Source: Chloroflexota bacterium (GTDB lineage: Bacteria > Chloroflexota > UBA6077). Taken from it: DNA of 14,036 bases. The position numbers and the translations under genes were made by a program. Numbering within the stretch: position 1 is the first letter of the stretch; each line of letters opens with the position of its first letter. The notes under the pieces are model-generated. The model did not search any database. It was given only the letters and a program-made list of their open reading frames with translations, and was not told the origin of the DNA. The stretch covers positions 1 through 14,036 of the forward strand of contig JAJZQR010000126.1 in the NCBI GenBank assembly GCA_021806765.1, read 5' to 3'. Of this stretch, positions 1 to 5,550 are shown one piece after another.

Positions 1-473
1 TTCTTATCGATGGCTTTGTCCAGCAGGTGGGTTCCCCCAAGCAGCTGTTCAACGAACCCGCCAACCTCTTCGTGGCCGATTTCATGGGCTTCAAGAACTT
101 CTTCCCGGGCAAGGTGGTGGGCGCCGACGGCACCGGTAGCCTCCTGGAGAGGGACGGGCTCCCCATCCGGGCGAGGAATCATGCCAATCCCGCGATCGGA
201 TCCGCGATGACGGCGGCTATCCGGCCGGAAGACATCCGGCTAGCCCACCAGGCCGAAGGCGAGGAGACATCCTCACGAGAGAACCTCTATCGGGGCACGG
301 TGAAGCTGGCCGAGTACCTGGGCAAGGAGAGTGACCTGTTGGTGGAGTGCGAGGGGCTTGACCAGGTGAGGGTTCGCACCCCGGAGGAAGTGGATGTGGG
401 GGACAGGGTGGAACTGTTCCTGGACCCGCGCAAGGTAGTCCTGTTGGACTCCAGTATCCAGGTGGTGAGGTGA
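1..473 (+). CDS. ABC transporter ATP-binding protein, C-terminal part (PotA-like, TOBE domain); 5' end outside window
   Basis: This is the end of an importer ATPase that powers the two permeases encoded just downstream; it acts on the cytoplasmic face of the membrane. The frame is open from the window edge (first whole codon at base 3). The visible part opens with the stretch that follows the ATPase core in PotA/UgpC/FbpC-type proteins (GFVQQVGSPKQLF, then NEPANLFVADFMG). About 110 residues follow that match a TOBE-type domain, including an IRPEDIRL motif. The Walker A, signature and Walker B motifs lie upstream, so activity cannot be judged. The stop is 3 bases before the next start, and an AGGTG that serves as that gene's ribosome site overlaps this 3' end. 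The subfamily (polyamine, iron or other small solute) cannot be fixed from this part; PotA-like is inferred from the permease types. Confidence 0.9.
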   Translation, partial: LIDGFVQQVGSPKQLFNEPANLFVADFMGFKNFFPGKVVGADGTGSLLERDGLPIRARNHANPAIGSAMTAAIRPEDIRLAHQAEGEETSSRENLYRGTVKLAEYLGKESDLLVECEGLDQVRVRTPEEVDVGDRVELFLDPRKVVLLDSSIQVVR

Positions 474-476
474 ACC

Positions 477-1385
477 ATGGCAGCCGAAGTGCAACGCTTA
501 CCTGCGCGATCGGGACGGAAGTCCAGGGAGAGGAGTTATGACCTGTCGGTCTTGCTGCTGCTGCTTCCCGCGATCCTGGTGGTGCTGGTCCTCTTCGTCT
601 ATCCCTTCATCTACGGCCTGATGCTCAGCTTCATGCCGTTGGAGGGGGGCATCTCCGCTTCGAACTACGCCAAGTTCTTTCAGGATAGCTACCAGCGAGA
701 GTCACTCTTCAACACCCTTCGGCTGGCGGTTCCCAACACCCTCATCGTGGTGTGTACCGCCGTCCCGGCCGCCTACGTCATGCGTCGTGGGATGTGGGGT
801 GAGAGCCTGATCACCACGCTGCTCATCCTGCCCATCAGTCTGGGCACGGTGCTCACCGCCGAGGGGATCATCGGCTACTTCGGCCCTCACGGCTGGTTCA
901 ACCAGATTCTGGAGAATCTGGGCATCATCAAGGAGCCGCTGCGTCTCACCCACAACTGGACGGGTGTGATGATAGCGATGTACTTCAAGGAGTTCGCCTT
1001 CTGCTTCCTGATGCTGCTCGGATACGTCTCGGGCATCAATCCGAACATTGAATACTCGGCCCGGGTGCTGGGGGCGAGCCCTCTGGACGTGCTCCGACGG
1101 GTGATGCTGCCCCTCATGGCGCCGGGCATCGCCATTGCCACCTGCCTGACCTTTGTGACTAACTTCAGTGTGTTTCCTTCTGCGATGCTGGTGGGCGAGC
1201 CGGCCGGCGCCACCCGCAGTATCGCCATTGCCGCCTATCAGATGGCCTTCGAGCACTACGACTTCTCCATGGCCACCTCCATCGCCATGATCATGGGTTT
1301 TACGGAGCTGGCGGTCGTGGTGGTGATCCTGGCGCTGCGGGAGAGGTTGTACAAGGGTTCGGCCATATCCGGCGCGAAGGGATAG
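477..1385 (+). CDS. ABC transporter permease (PotB-like, first of two)
   Basis: A 302-residue inner-membrane subunit of a binding-protein-dependent importer. A basic N-terminus (residues 1-20) precedes a first membrane helix around residues 22-50, and further hydrophobic segments lie around 85-103, 110-135, 163-185, 212-235 and 268-287. The cytoplasmic EAA loop that docks on the ATPase is clear at about 192-212 (EYSARVLGASPLDVLRRVML, then P). This layout is typical of the BPD_transp_1 fold in PotB/ThiP-like permeases. The ATG lies 3 bases after the ATPase stop. The TAG stop at 1383-1385 is part of the GGAGG ribosome site of the second permease, so the three genes are co-translated. Substrate is unknown: polyamine, phosphonate or organic-acid import would all fit, and no binding protein is in view. 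Confidence 0.92.
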   Translation: MAAEVQRLPARSGRKSRERSYDLSVLLLLLPAILVVLVLFVYPFIYGLMLSFMPLEGGISASNYAKFFQDSYQRESLFNTLRLAVPNTLIVVCTAVPAAYVMRRGMWGESLITTLLILPISLGTVLTAEGIIGYFGPHGWFNQILENLGIIKEPLRLTHNWTGVMIAMYFKEFAFCFLMLLGYVSGINPNIEYSARVLGASPLDVLRRVMLPLMAPGIAIATCLTFVTNFSVFPSAMLVGEPAGATRSIAIAAYQMAFEHYDFSMATSIAMIMGFTELAVVVVILALRERLYKGSAISGAKG

Positions 1386-1396
1386 GAGGGATCGAA

Positions 1397-2221
1397 ATGC
1401 AGCAGGTACGGCGTTCTCCCTGGTTTCTCGCTTTCTATCTCTTCGTGTTCGCCTTCACCCTGAACATCATGGGGATCGCGGGCCACGTCATCGTCAGCTC
1501 CTTCGCCAAGAGCTGGTTTGGCGGGCCCTTGCCCGCCCAGTTCACTGCCGAGTGGTACCCCTACAACTTCTCCTTCTACGGCCTGGCCGGGCTGATCTCC
1601 GTGACCTTCCAGGTGGTCGCCGCGGTGCTGGCAGTGTCCCTCGGCATAGGTTTTCTGGCGGCATACGCCCTGGCTAGGGCGGACTTCCCCGGCAAGAAAT
1701 ATCTGACGGTGTTCTTCCTGCTGCCGGTGCTGCTCCCCCAGATAGCCTACGGTATCCCCCTGGCCACCGTCCTCTACCGGTACGGTTTGGGCGGCACGGT
1801 GCTGGGGGTTATTGTGGCCAACTCGGTGCCGATGATCCCCTTCGCCATGTTCATCCTGGTGCCCTTTATAGAGCAGATCGATCGAAATATGGAGTCTTCG
1901 GCCCGGGTGCTGGGAGCCTCCCGGTTGGATATCATTCGCCGGGTGCTGCTGCCCCTCAGCGTGCCGGGGTTGCTCACCGCCGGCGTGCTGACTCTGACCT
2001 CGACGGTGGCCAACTTCGAGCTGACCTTCCTTGCCTCCGGGGCGGGTTCCCAGACCATCGTCGTTGCTCTCTACTACGCCATGTTTGCCGCCGGTATCCG
2101 GCCCACCTACTCGGTGGACGCCATGGCGGTCATCTACATGGTGCTGGTGATGATTCCCCTGGTGGTGGCCCTCCGTTTCGTGCGACCCACTCAAATGGTG
2201 TTCCGGATCGGAGAGAAGTGA
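1397..2221 (+). CDS. ABC transporter permease (PotC-like, second of two)
   Basis: A 274-residue inner-membrane permease partner of the preceding gene. Hydrophobic segments lie around residues 10-36, 60-92, 102-125, 132-158, 188-213 and 238-260. The EAA loop is at about 165-187 (SSARVLGASRLDIIRRVLLP) and closely mirrors that of the first permease, as expected for a heterodimeric PotBC-type channel. A strong ribosome site (TAGGAGGG) sits 6 bases before the ATG. Its stop at 2219-2221 is followed within 10 bases by a fragment of an unrelated oxidoreductase gene. Whatever once followed the transporter, possibly a substrate-binding protein gene, may therefore have been lost by deletion. The substrate is not determinable here. 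Confidence 0.92.
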   Translation: MQQVRRSPWFLAFYLFVFAFTLNIMGIAGHVIVSSFAKSWFGGPLPAQFTAEWYPYNFSFYGLAGLISVTFQVVAAVLAVSLGIGFLAAYALARADFPGKKYLTVFFLLPVLLPQIAYGIPLATVLYRYGLGGTVLGVIVANSVPMIPFAMFILVPFIEQIDRNMESSARVLGASRLDIIRRVLLPLSVPGLLTAGVLTLTSTVANFELTFLASGAGSQTIVVALYYAMFAAGIRPTYSVDAMAVIYMVLVMIPLVVALRFVRPTQMVFRIGEK

Positions 2222-2230
2222 TAGCGACGA

Positions 2231-2365
2231 CTGATGTTCCTGGCCGGTCCCCTCACTGGCACCAACATGCCCGGCGCCACCTGCTTCCAGGTGATCGCCA
2301 AGTCGCCCCTCACGGGCATCTTTGGCCAGGCCAATGCCGCGGGGATCTTCGCCCCTCAACTGAAA
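2231..2365 (+). pseudogene. Fragment of aldehyde ferredoxin oxidoreductase (AOR), N-terminal domain
   Basis: About 45 codons read as an AOR-family N-terminal-domain segment. AGPLTGTNMPG, then KSPLTGIFGQAN, then GIFAPQLK match the family pattern AGPLTGT..P, TKSPLTG, ANSGG.FG.ELK. In that family this segment lies roughly at residues 65-110 of about 600 and helps hold the tungsten/molybdenum pterin cofactor. The first ~60 residues are absent: an in-frame TAG sits at 2222-2224, just after the permease stop. Everything after the LK is missing too. The Arg normally seen in the G-R-Y motif reads Cys here. The fragment is therefore a relic, not an enzyme. The family match is strong by eye; which of the AOR-type oxidoreductases it came from cannot be said. 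Confidence 0.78.
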
Positions 2366-2370
2366 CATGA

Positions 2371-2511
2371 CTGGACCCGCCGACGGGAGAACAGCGTCCG
2401 GGCCTGTCGGTGCTGCTCAACGGTCTCGAGGCTGCCCTGGGCGAGGGGCTGGACAGTCACGTGAAAGAGGGAGACACCGTTACCTTCCTGCCGGTGATCG
2501 GTGGCGGCGGG
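2371..2511 (+). pseudogene. Fragment of a MoaD/ThiS-like sulfur-carrier protein (C-terminal half)
   Basis: In a different frame from the AOR relic, about 47 codons read LDPPTGEQRPGLSVLLNG, then LDSHVKEGDTVTFLPVIGGG. This is the C-terminal half of a beta-grasp MoaD-like carrier: the vLLNG strand, the K/DGDTV turn, the F.P strand and the di-glycine end that is adenylated and thiolated during molybdopterin synthesis. A TGA (2368-2370) lies directly upstream in frame and the N-terminal half is missing. After the glycines the frame does not stop but runs on into the aldolase gene, so a free Gly-Gly carboxyl end could not form. MoaD-like genes often sit beside AOR genes, so the two relics probably come from one former operon collapsed by a deletion. 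Confidence 0.62.
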
Positions 2512-2604
2512 CTTGCGCCAAGGGCGGTCGGAGTGGTAAAACCGCCTCGCTGCGCGCAGTCCCCCGTTCAGGCAGCATGTCCCCATAAGAGAGAGGAGAG
2601 AGTC

Positions 2605-3378
2605 ATGCGCCCCAATCGAGTGAAGGAACTCTGGAAGACCGGCAAGCCGGTTCTCACCGGCTGGTGCTCCACCCCCGATCCTTACACTACAGAGGTGATG
2701 GTCCGCGCCGGGTTCGACGCACTGATCCTGGATATGCAGCACGGCATGGCCATCGGCCCGGACAGGGCCGCCGTCTGGCTGCAGATCGTCGGCCAGTCCG
2801 ATACCACCCCCATCGTGCGGGTACCCTGGAACGAGCCCGCCTACATCCAGTGGGTGCTGGATGCCGGCGCCATGGGCGTCATTATCCCGATGGTGAACAG
2901 CGTCGAGGATGCCAGGAAGGCTATCGGCGCCTGCCGCTACCCGCCAGTGGGCTACCGCAGCAATGGACCCAACCGGACTCGCCTCTACAACGGCAACGAT
3001 TACTTCGTCCACGCCAACGAGGAGGTGATCTGCCTGGTGATGATGGAGACGGTGGAGGGGATCGAGAGCATAGAGGAGATCGCGAAAATTCCGGGTGTGG
3101 ACGGCTACTATATCGGGCCGACGGACCTGGCGATCTCCATGGGGCTGATGCCTGCCTTCGACGTGAAGGACCCGCGGCACGTGGCGGCGGTGCAGAGGGT
3201 GGTGGATGTGGCCAGGGCTCACGGGCAGACGGCGGGGATCCACGTGGGCAGTGTGGAGGAGGGACTCCGCCGCTACCAGCAGGGTTTCAACCTGATGCCC
3301 ATCTGCAACGAAATCTCCCTGCTCGCCGCCGGCCTCCAGCAGAACATCAAGGAGTTCAAAGAGGGGCTCAGGCTGTAG
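2605..3378 (+). CDS. HpcH/HpaI-family aldolase (class II 2-oxo-acid aldolase)
   Basis: A cytoplasmic 257-residue metal-dependent aldolase of the HpaI/GarL/RhmA family, which splits 4-hydroxy-2-oxo acids into pyruvate and an aldehyde. Length matches the family (about 255-265). Visible residues: catalytic His in LDMQHG (H46), Arg in PIVRVPWNEP (R72), the RYPPVGYRSNGPNR loop (111-124), and the metal ligands Glu in METVEG (E148) and Asp in YIGPTDLA (D174). The ATG at 2605 was chosen because the family N-terminus begins there and GAGAGGAGAGAG lies 4-10 bases upstream. The same frame is open further upstream, but that part reads as a MoaD relic. The stop codon lies within a hairpin repeat. The hydratase encoded next catalyses the preceding reaction type in meta-cleavage lower pathways. 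Substrate is uncertain (heptenedioate, sugar acids or others). Confidence 0.92.
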   Translation: MRPNRVKELWKTGKPVLTGWCSTPDPYTTEVMVRAGFDALILDMQHGMAIGPDRAAVWLQIVGQSDTTPIVRVPWNEPAYIQWVLDAGAMGVIIPMVNSVEDARKAIGACRYPPVGYRSNGPNRTRLYNGNDYFVHANEEVICLVMMETVEGIESIEEIAKIPGVDGYYIGPTDLAISMGLMPAFDVKDPRHVAAVQRVVDVARAHGQTAGIHVGSVEEGLRRYQQGFNLMPICNEISLLAAGLQQNIKEFKEGLRL

Positions 3379-3458
3379 GAGCCGCCTCCCGGCGGCGATC
3401 CCTCGGGATCGGTGTCTCCCAGTCGCGAGGACCATCGCCGGCAGGAGCCGGCTCCTAC
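3375..3458. repeat. REPIN-like inverted pair of GTAG-footed hairpins
   Basis: Two 25-base arms, 3375-3399 and 3434-3458, are inverted copies of each other (22 of 25 matching). Each begins GTAGGA and then folds into its own perfect 6-bp stem with a 4-base loop: GCCGCC/GGCGGC in the left arm, GCCGGC/GCCGGC in the right (seen on its minus strand). The two stems differ by a compensatory C-G to G-C change. The remaining difference is in the loop. A GTAG foot beside a palindrome, arranged as an inverted doublet, is the architecture of REP/REPIN elements moved by RAYT transposases, but no such transposase is in this window. The left arm overlaps the aldolase stop codon, so the element may also act as a transcript 3' end. 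Confidence 0.72.
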
Positions 3459-3472
3459 GCCGGGTAGGCGGG

Positions 3473-3481
3473 TGGTATACT
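3473..3481 (+). promoter_or_regulatory. Candidate extended -10 promoter for the hydratase gene
   Basis: TGGTATACT is an extended -10 element (TGn followed by TATACT, 5 of 6 matches to consensus). It lies just after the REPIN-like doublet and about 70 bases before the hydratase start. No good -35 is seen at 17 bases, which fits an extended -10 promoter. It would give a 5' leader of about 60 bases that includes the strong ribosome site AGGAGG at 3539-3544. This is inferred from sequence only. Confidence 0.38.
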
Positions 3482-3549
3482 GCTCCCCGCCGTTGCGCAT
3501 CGCTTGTCCCGATCCCGAGCCCTTTGGCCCTTAGATACAGGAGGAATCA

Positions 3550-4338
3550 GTGCTCAGCCAACCGCAAGTGGAGGAGATCGCCCAGCAGTTGCTGAACGCC
3601 GAGAACTCGGCGCAGCAGGTTCCGCAGATCATCCAGGCCTTCCCGTCCCTGACCATGGACGAAGCCTACGCCGTACAGCTCGCCCTGATCCGTGGCCGCT
3701 ATCAGGAGGATCGGGTGCTGGTGGGCAAGAAAGTGGCTCTCACCAACCCAGCGGTCCAGCGGGTTCTGGGGGTCAGCCAGCCCATCTTCGGCCACCTGAT
3801 GAGCGACATGATCGTGCGGGAAGGGGAGCCTATCTCGTGCTCTCTCCTGACTCAGCCGAAGATCGAGCCGGAGATAGCCTTCGTGATGAAGAGCGACCTG
3901 GGGGGTCCCGGGGTCACGGCGGCCCACGTCCTCGCCGCCACTGCCGGGGTGATGCCGGCCCTGGAGATCCCCGGTGCCCGCATCCTCAACTGGAAGTTCG
4001 CCGCCCAGGACATCGCCGCCGACAACGCCTTCGCCTCCCGGGTGGTGCTGGGAGGGACCCTCACCCCCATCGAGGGGCTGGACCTGCGGCTGCTCGGGGT
4101 GGTGCTGGAGAGGAACGGCGCTCTCGTTTCCACCGGGGCCGGCGCCGCCGTCATGGGCAACCCGGTGGATGTGGTGGCCTGGCTGGCCAACAAACTGGGG
4201 CAGTACGACCTGCGACTGAAGGCAGGCGACGTGGTGCTCCCCGGCGCCCTGGTGGTCGCACCGGAGGTGCACCCCGGCGAATTCTACAAGGCCACCTTCG
4301 ACCGGCTGGGCTCGGTCTCGGCCCTGTTCATCGAATGA
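3550..4338 (+). CDS. 2-oxo-pent-4-enoate / 2-oxo-hept-4-ene-1,7-dioate hydratase family (MhpD/HpaH-like)
   Basis: A 262-residue cytoplasmic metal-dependent hydratase that adds water to 2-oxo-4-enoates, giving the 4-hydroxy-2-oxo acids cleaved by aldolases such as the one encoded upstream. Length matches MhpD/HpaH (about 260-270). Key features: LVGKKVALTNPAVQ (57-70), metal-ligand pattern KIEPEIAF with E106 and E108, PALEIPGARI with E139, and ADNAFASRVVLGG (157-169). The three acidic residues fall at the numbers described for MhpD. GTG at 3550 is the start because AGGAGG sits 5 bases before it. The fumarylacetoacetase-like fold includes decarboxylases (MhpE-independent 4-oxalocrotonate decarboxylase) of similar sequence, so hydratase versus decarboxylase is not fully settled. 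The usual D-S-R after PALEI reads G-A-R here. Confidence 0.88.
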   Translation: MLSQPQVEEIAQQLLNAENSAQQVPQIIQAFPSLTMDEAYAVQLALIRGRYQEDRVLVGKKVALTNPAVQRVLGVSQPIFGHLMSDMIVREGEPISCSLLTQPKIEPEIAFVMKSDLGGPGVTAAHVLAATAGVMPALEIPGARILNWKFAAQDIAADNAFASRVVLGGTLTPIEGLDLRLLGVVLERNGALVSTGAGAAVMGNPVDVVAWLANKLGQYDLRLKAGDVVLPGALVVAPEVHPGEFYKATFDRLGSVSALFIE

Positions 4339-4346
4339 CCAGACAG

Positions 4347-4387
4347 GTAGGGGCGAAGCATTTGGCCGCAGCAGAATGCTTCGCCCT
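4347..4387. repeat. GTAG-footed hairpin repeat behind the hydratase gene
   Basis: Nine bases after the hydratase stop a GTAG (4347-4350) is followed by a perfect 12-bp stem, GGGCGAAGCATT (4351-4362) with AATGCTTCGCCC (4375-4386), and a 12-base loop. There is no T-run after it, so it is a poor intrinsic terminator. GTAGGGGCGAAGCATT-type palindromes are, to my recollection, dispersed repeats in some Chloroflexota-like genomes. An ATG in the right arm (4376) is in frame with the methyltransferase, but it is part of the repeat and unlikely to be the start. Confidence 0.65.
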
Positions 4388-4414
4388 GCAGTATCCTCGG
4401 TAGGATTGCGCTCT

Positions 4415-5323
4415 ATGACCGACGAGATCCCAGCGGAGCATGCCGCACGGGAGAAACGCCCTCCCCACCCCAGGAACAGTCTGAACGACCTCTCGGGGGA
4501 GGAGTGGCTTTACTTCACCAAGTCGGTGATCACCACGGCCTACCCCTCCGAGCATGGCCACGATCTGCGCAAGGCCCACGGCGCTAACAAGCCCCCCCAG
4601 CTGATGAAGTCGCTGATCGAGTTCTTCACCAAGGCGGGAGGGCGGGTGCTGGACCCCTTCGCCGGGGTGGGCGGGACCCTGATCGGTGGGGCCCTCTGCC
4701 AGCCGCCACGAGAGTGCGTGGGGATAGAGATCAACGGACGGTGGATAGAGGTGTACCACCAGGTGATAGCGGCGTCTCAGGGTGGCCTGCGAGGCTACCC
4801 CATAATCCACGGCGACGGCCTGGAGGAGCTGGCGAGGATGGAGGAAGCCTCCTTCGACTTCGTTGCTACCGATCCCCCCTACAACCTCCACCTGGAGCGC
4901 ACCATGTGCGACGGGCGGTACGACGAGAACTTCGCCAACCGCAGGACCGACTACGACATGCGCTCCGACGACCCCCGGGACCTGGCCAACCTGGATAGCT
5001 ACGATGCCTACCTGGAGACCATGGAGCGGCTGTTCGCCCAGTGCCTCAGGGTGTTGAAGCCGGGTCGCTACATGGCGGTGATCGTGCGCAACGCCTACCA
5101 GAGGGGAGAGTACATCTTCACCCACGCCGACCTGGCCCGACGGGCTAGGGCGGCGGGCTTCGTCCCCAAGGGGGAGAAGGTGTGGTACCAGGCAGGAACC
5201 CGCCTCCGCCCCTACGGCTACCCCTACAGCTACGTCCCCAACATCGCCCATCAGCACATCGTCATTCTGCAAAGGCCGGCCGAGGGGCGGAGAGGGAGAC
5301 GGGGAGACGGGGAGACGGGGTGA
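4415..5323 (+). CDS. Orphan DNA methyltransferase (N6-adenine/N4-cytosine type)
   Basis: A 302-residue S-adenosylmethionine-dependent DNA amino-methyltransferase. The SAM-binding motif I is LDPFAGVGGT (79-88), preceded by an HGANKPPQLMKSLIEFF helix like motif X. GIEIN (103-107) and GDGLEEL (133-139) follow, and the catalytic motif IV is TDPPYN (152-157). A 40-residue acidic insertion after DPPYN may contact the target; the enzyme ends HQHIVILQR. The order is motif I before IV, unlike beta-class enzymes. The ATG at 4415 was chosen over one at 4376, which lies inside a hairpin repeat; a weak AGGA precedes it. No restriction enzyme gene adjoins, so it may be a solitary regulatory or protective methylase. 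The last ~12 residues (Arg/Gly rich) are encoded by a GAGACGGG tandem repeat that also supplies the stop. Which base it modifies is unknown. Confidence 0.85.
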   Translation: MTDEIPAEHAAREKRPPHPRNSLNDLSGEEWLYFTKSVITTAYPSEHGHDLRKAHGANKPPQLMKSLIEFFTKAGGRVLDPFAGVGGTLIGGALCQPPRECVGIEINGRWIEVYHQVIAASQGGLRGYPIIHGDGLEELARMEEASFDFVATDPPYNLHLERTMCDGRYDENFANRRTDYDMRSDDPRDLANLDSYDAYLETMERLFAQCLRVLKPGRYMAVIVRNAYQRGEYIFTHADLARRARAAGFVPKGEKVWYQAGTRLRPYGYPYSYVPNIAHQHIVILQRPAEGRRGRRGDGETG

Positions 5324-5327
5324 CGGG
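5296..5327. repeat. 8-bp tandem repeat (GAGACGGG), four units
   Basis: Four units of GAGACGGG run from 5296 to 5327; the last reads GTGACGGG. The A-to-T change in the fourth unit creates the TGA stop (5321-5323) of the methyltransferase. Because the unit is not a multiple of three, any gain or loss of units would shift frame and change the protein's C-terminus. Confidence 0.8.
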
Positions 5328-5333
5328 GAGATC

Positions 5334-5354
5334 CCCTCTCCCTCTGGGAGAGGG
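5334..5354. repeat. Perfect 9-bp hairpin (CCCTCTCCC / GGGAGAGGG)
   Basis: A 9-bp perfect stem with a 3-base loop (TCT) sits 11 bases after the methyltransferase stop and is followed by GTCAGGGTGAGGG. This sequence type is a common dispersed repeat in G+C-rich genomes. It may also act as a transcript end, but it lacks a T-run. A second small hairpin, GCCCTG/CAGGGC with a 5-base loop, lies at 5386-5402. Confidence 0.55.
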
Positions 5355-5425
5355 TCAGGGTGAGGGCCCGGACGAGGACTAAGAGGCCCTGCCCTTCAGG
5401 GCTTCGGTGCTACGGCGAAACAGAT

Positions 5426-5454
5426 GGGACAACCTTCGATTCTTCTGCTACAAT
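5426..5454 (+). promoter_or_regulatory. Candidate sigma-70-like promoter for the flavoprotein gene
   Basis: GGGACA (5426-5431, 4 of 6 to TTGACA) and TACAAT (5449-5454, 5 of 6 to TATAAT) are separated by 17 bases, and TGC before the -10 also makes it an extended -10. It sits about 100 bases before the flavoprotein start, in an A/T-richer patch of the 227-base gap. The rest of the gap (5324-5550) holds the repeats described separately and no gene that I can support. Confidence 0.42.
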
Positions 5455-5550
5455 TGTCCTGTCTTTCTTTCCTTCCATCCCCCATGCTTCAACCAGCCTC
5501 CGAGATGATCCTGCTCGGAGCGCGACCATACTATCTATTGAGGTTCGGCG

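Noticed and set aside
1256..2368. A 370-codon minus-strand open frame opposite the second permease
   Set aside because: It is His/Gly/Gln-rich with no hydrophobic or domain pattern, and the plus strand there encodes a clear permease.
2234..2464. A functional 76-residue small protein from the AOR relic
   Set aside because: After the LK motif the reading enters unrelated sequence, and the match is to the middle of a large enzyme domain; it is best explained as a remnant.
4376..4414. Upstream ATG for the methyltransferase (13 extra residues)
   Set aside because: It lies inside the right arm of a hairpin repeat and has no ribosome site; the ATG at 4415 fits better.
3375..5402. Intrinsic terminators at the hairpins behind the aldolase, hydratase and methyltransferase
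   Set aside because: None has a T-run after the stem, so they are reported as repeats that may only incidentally end transcripts.
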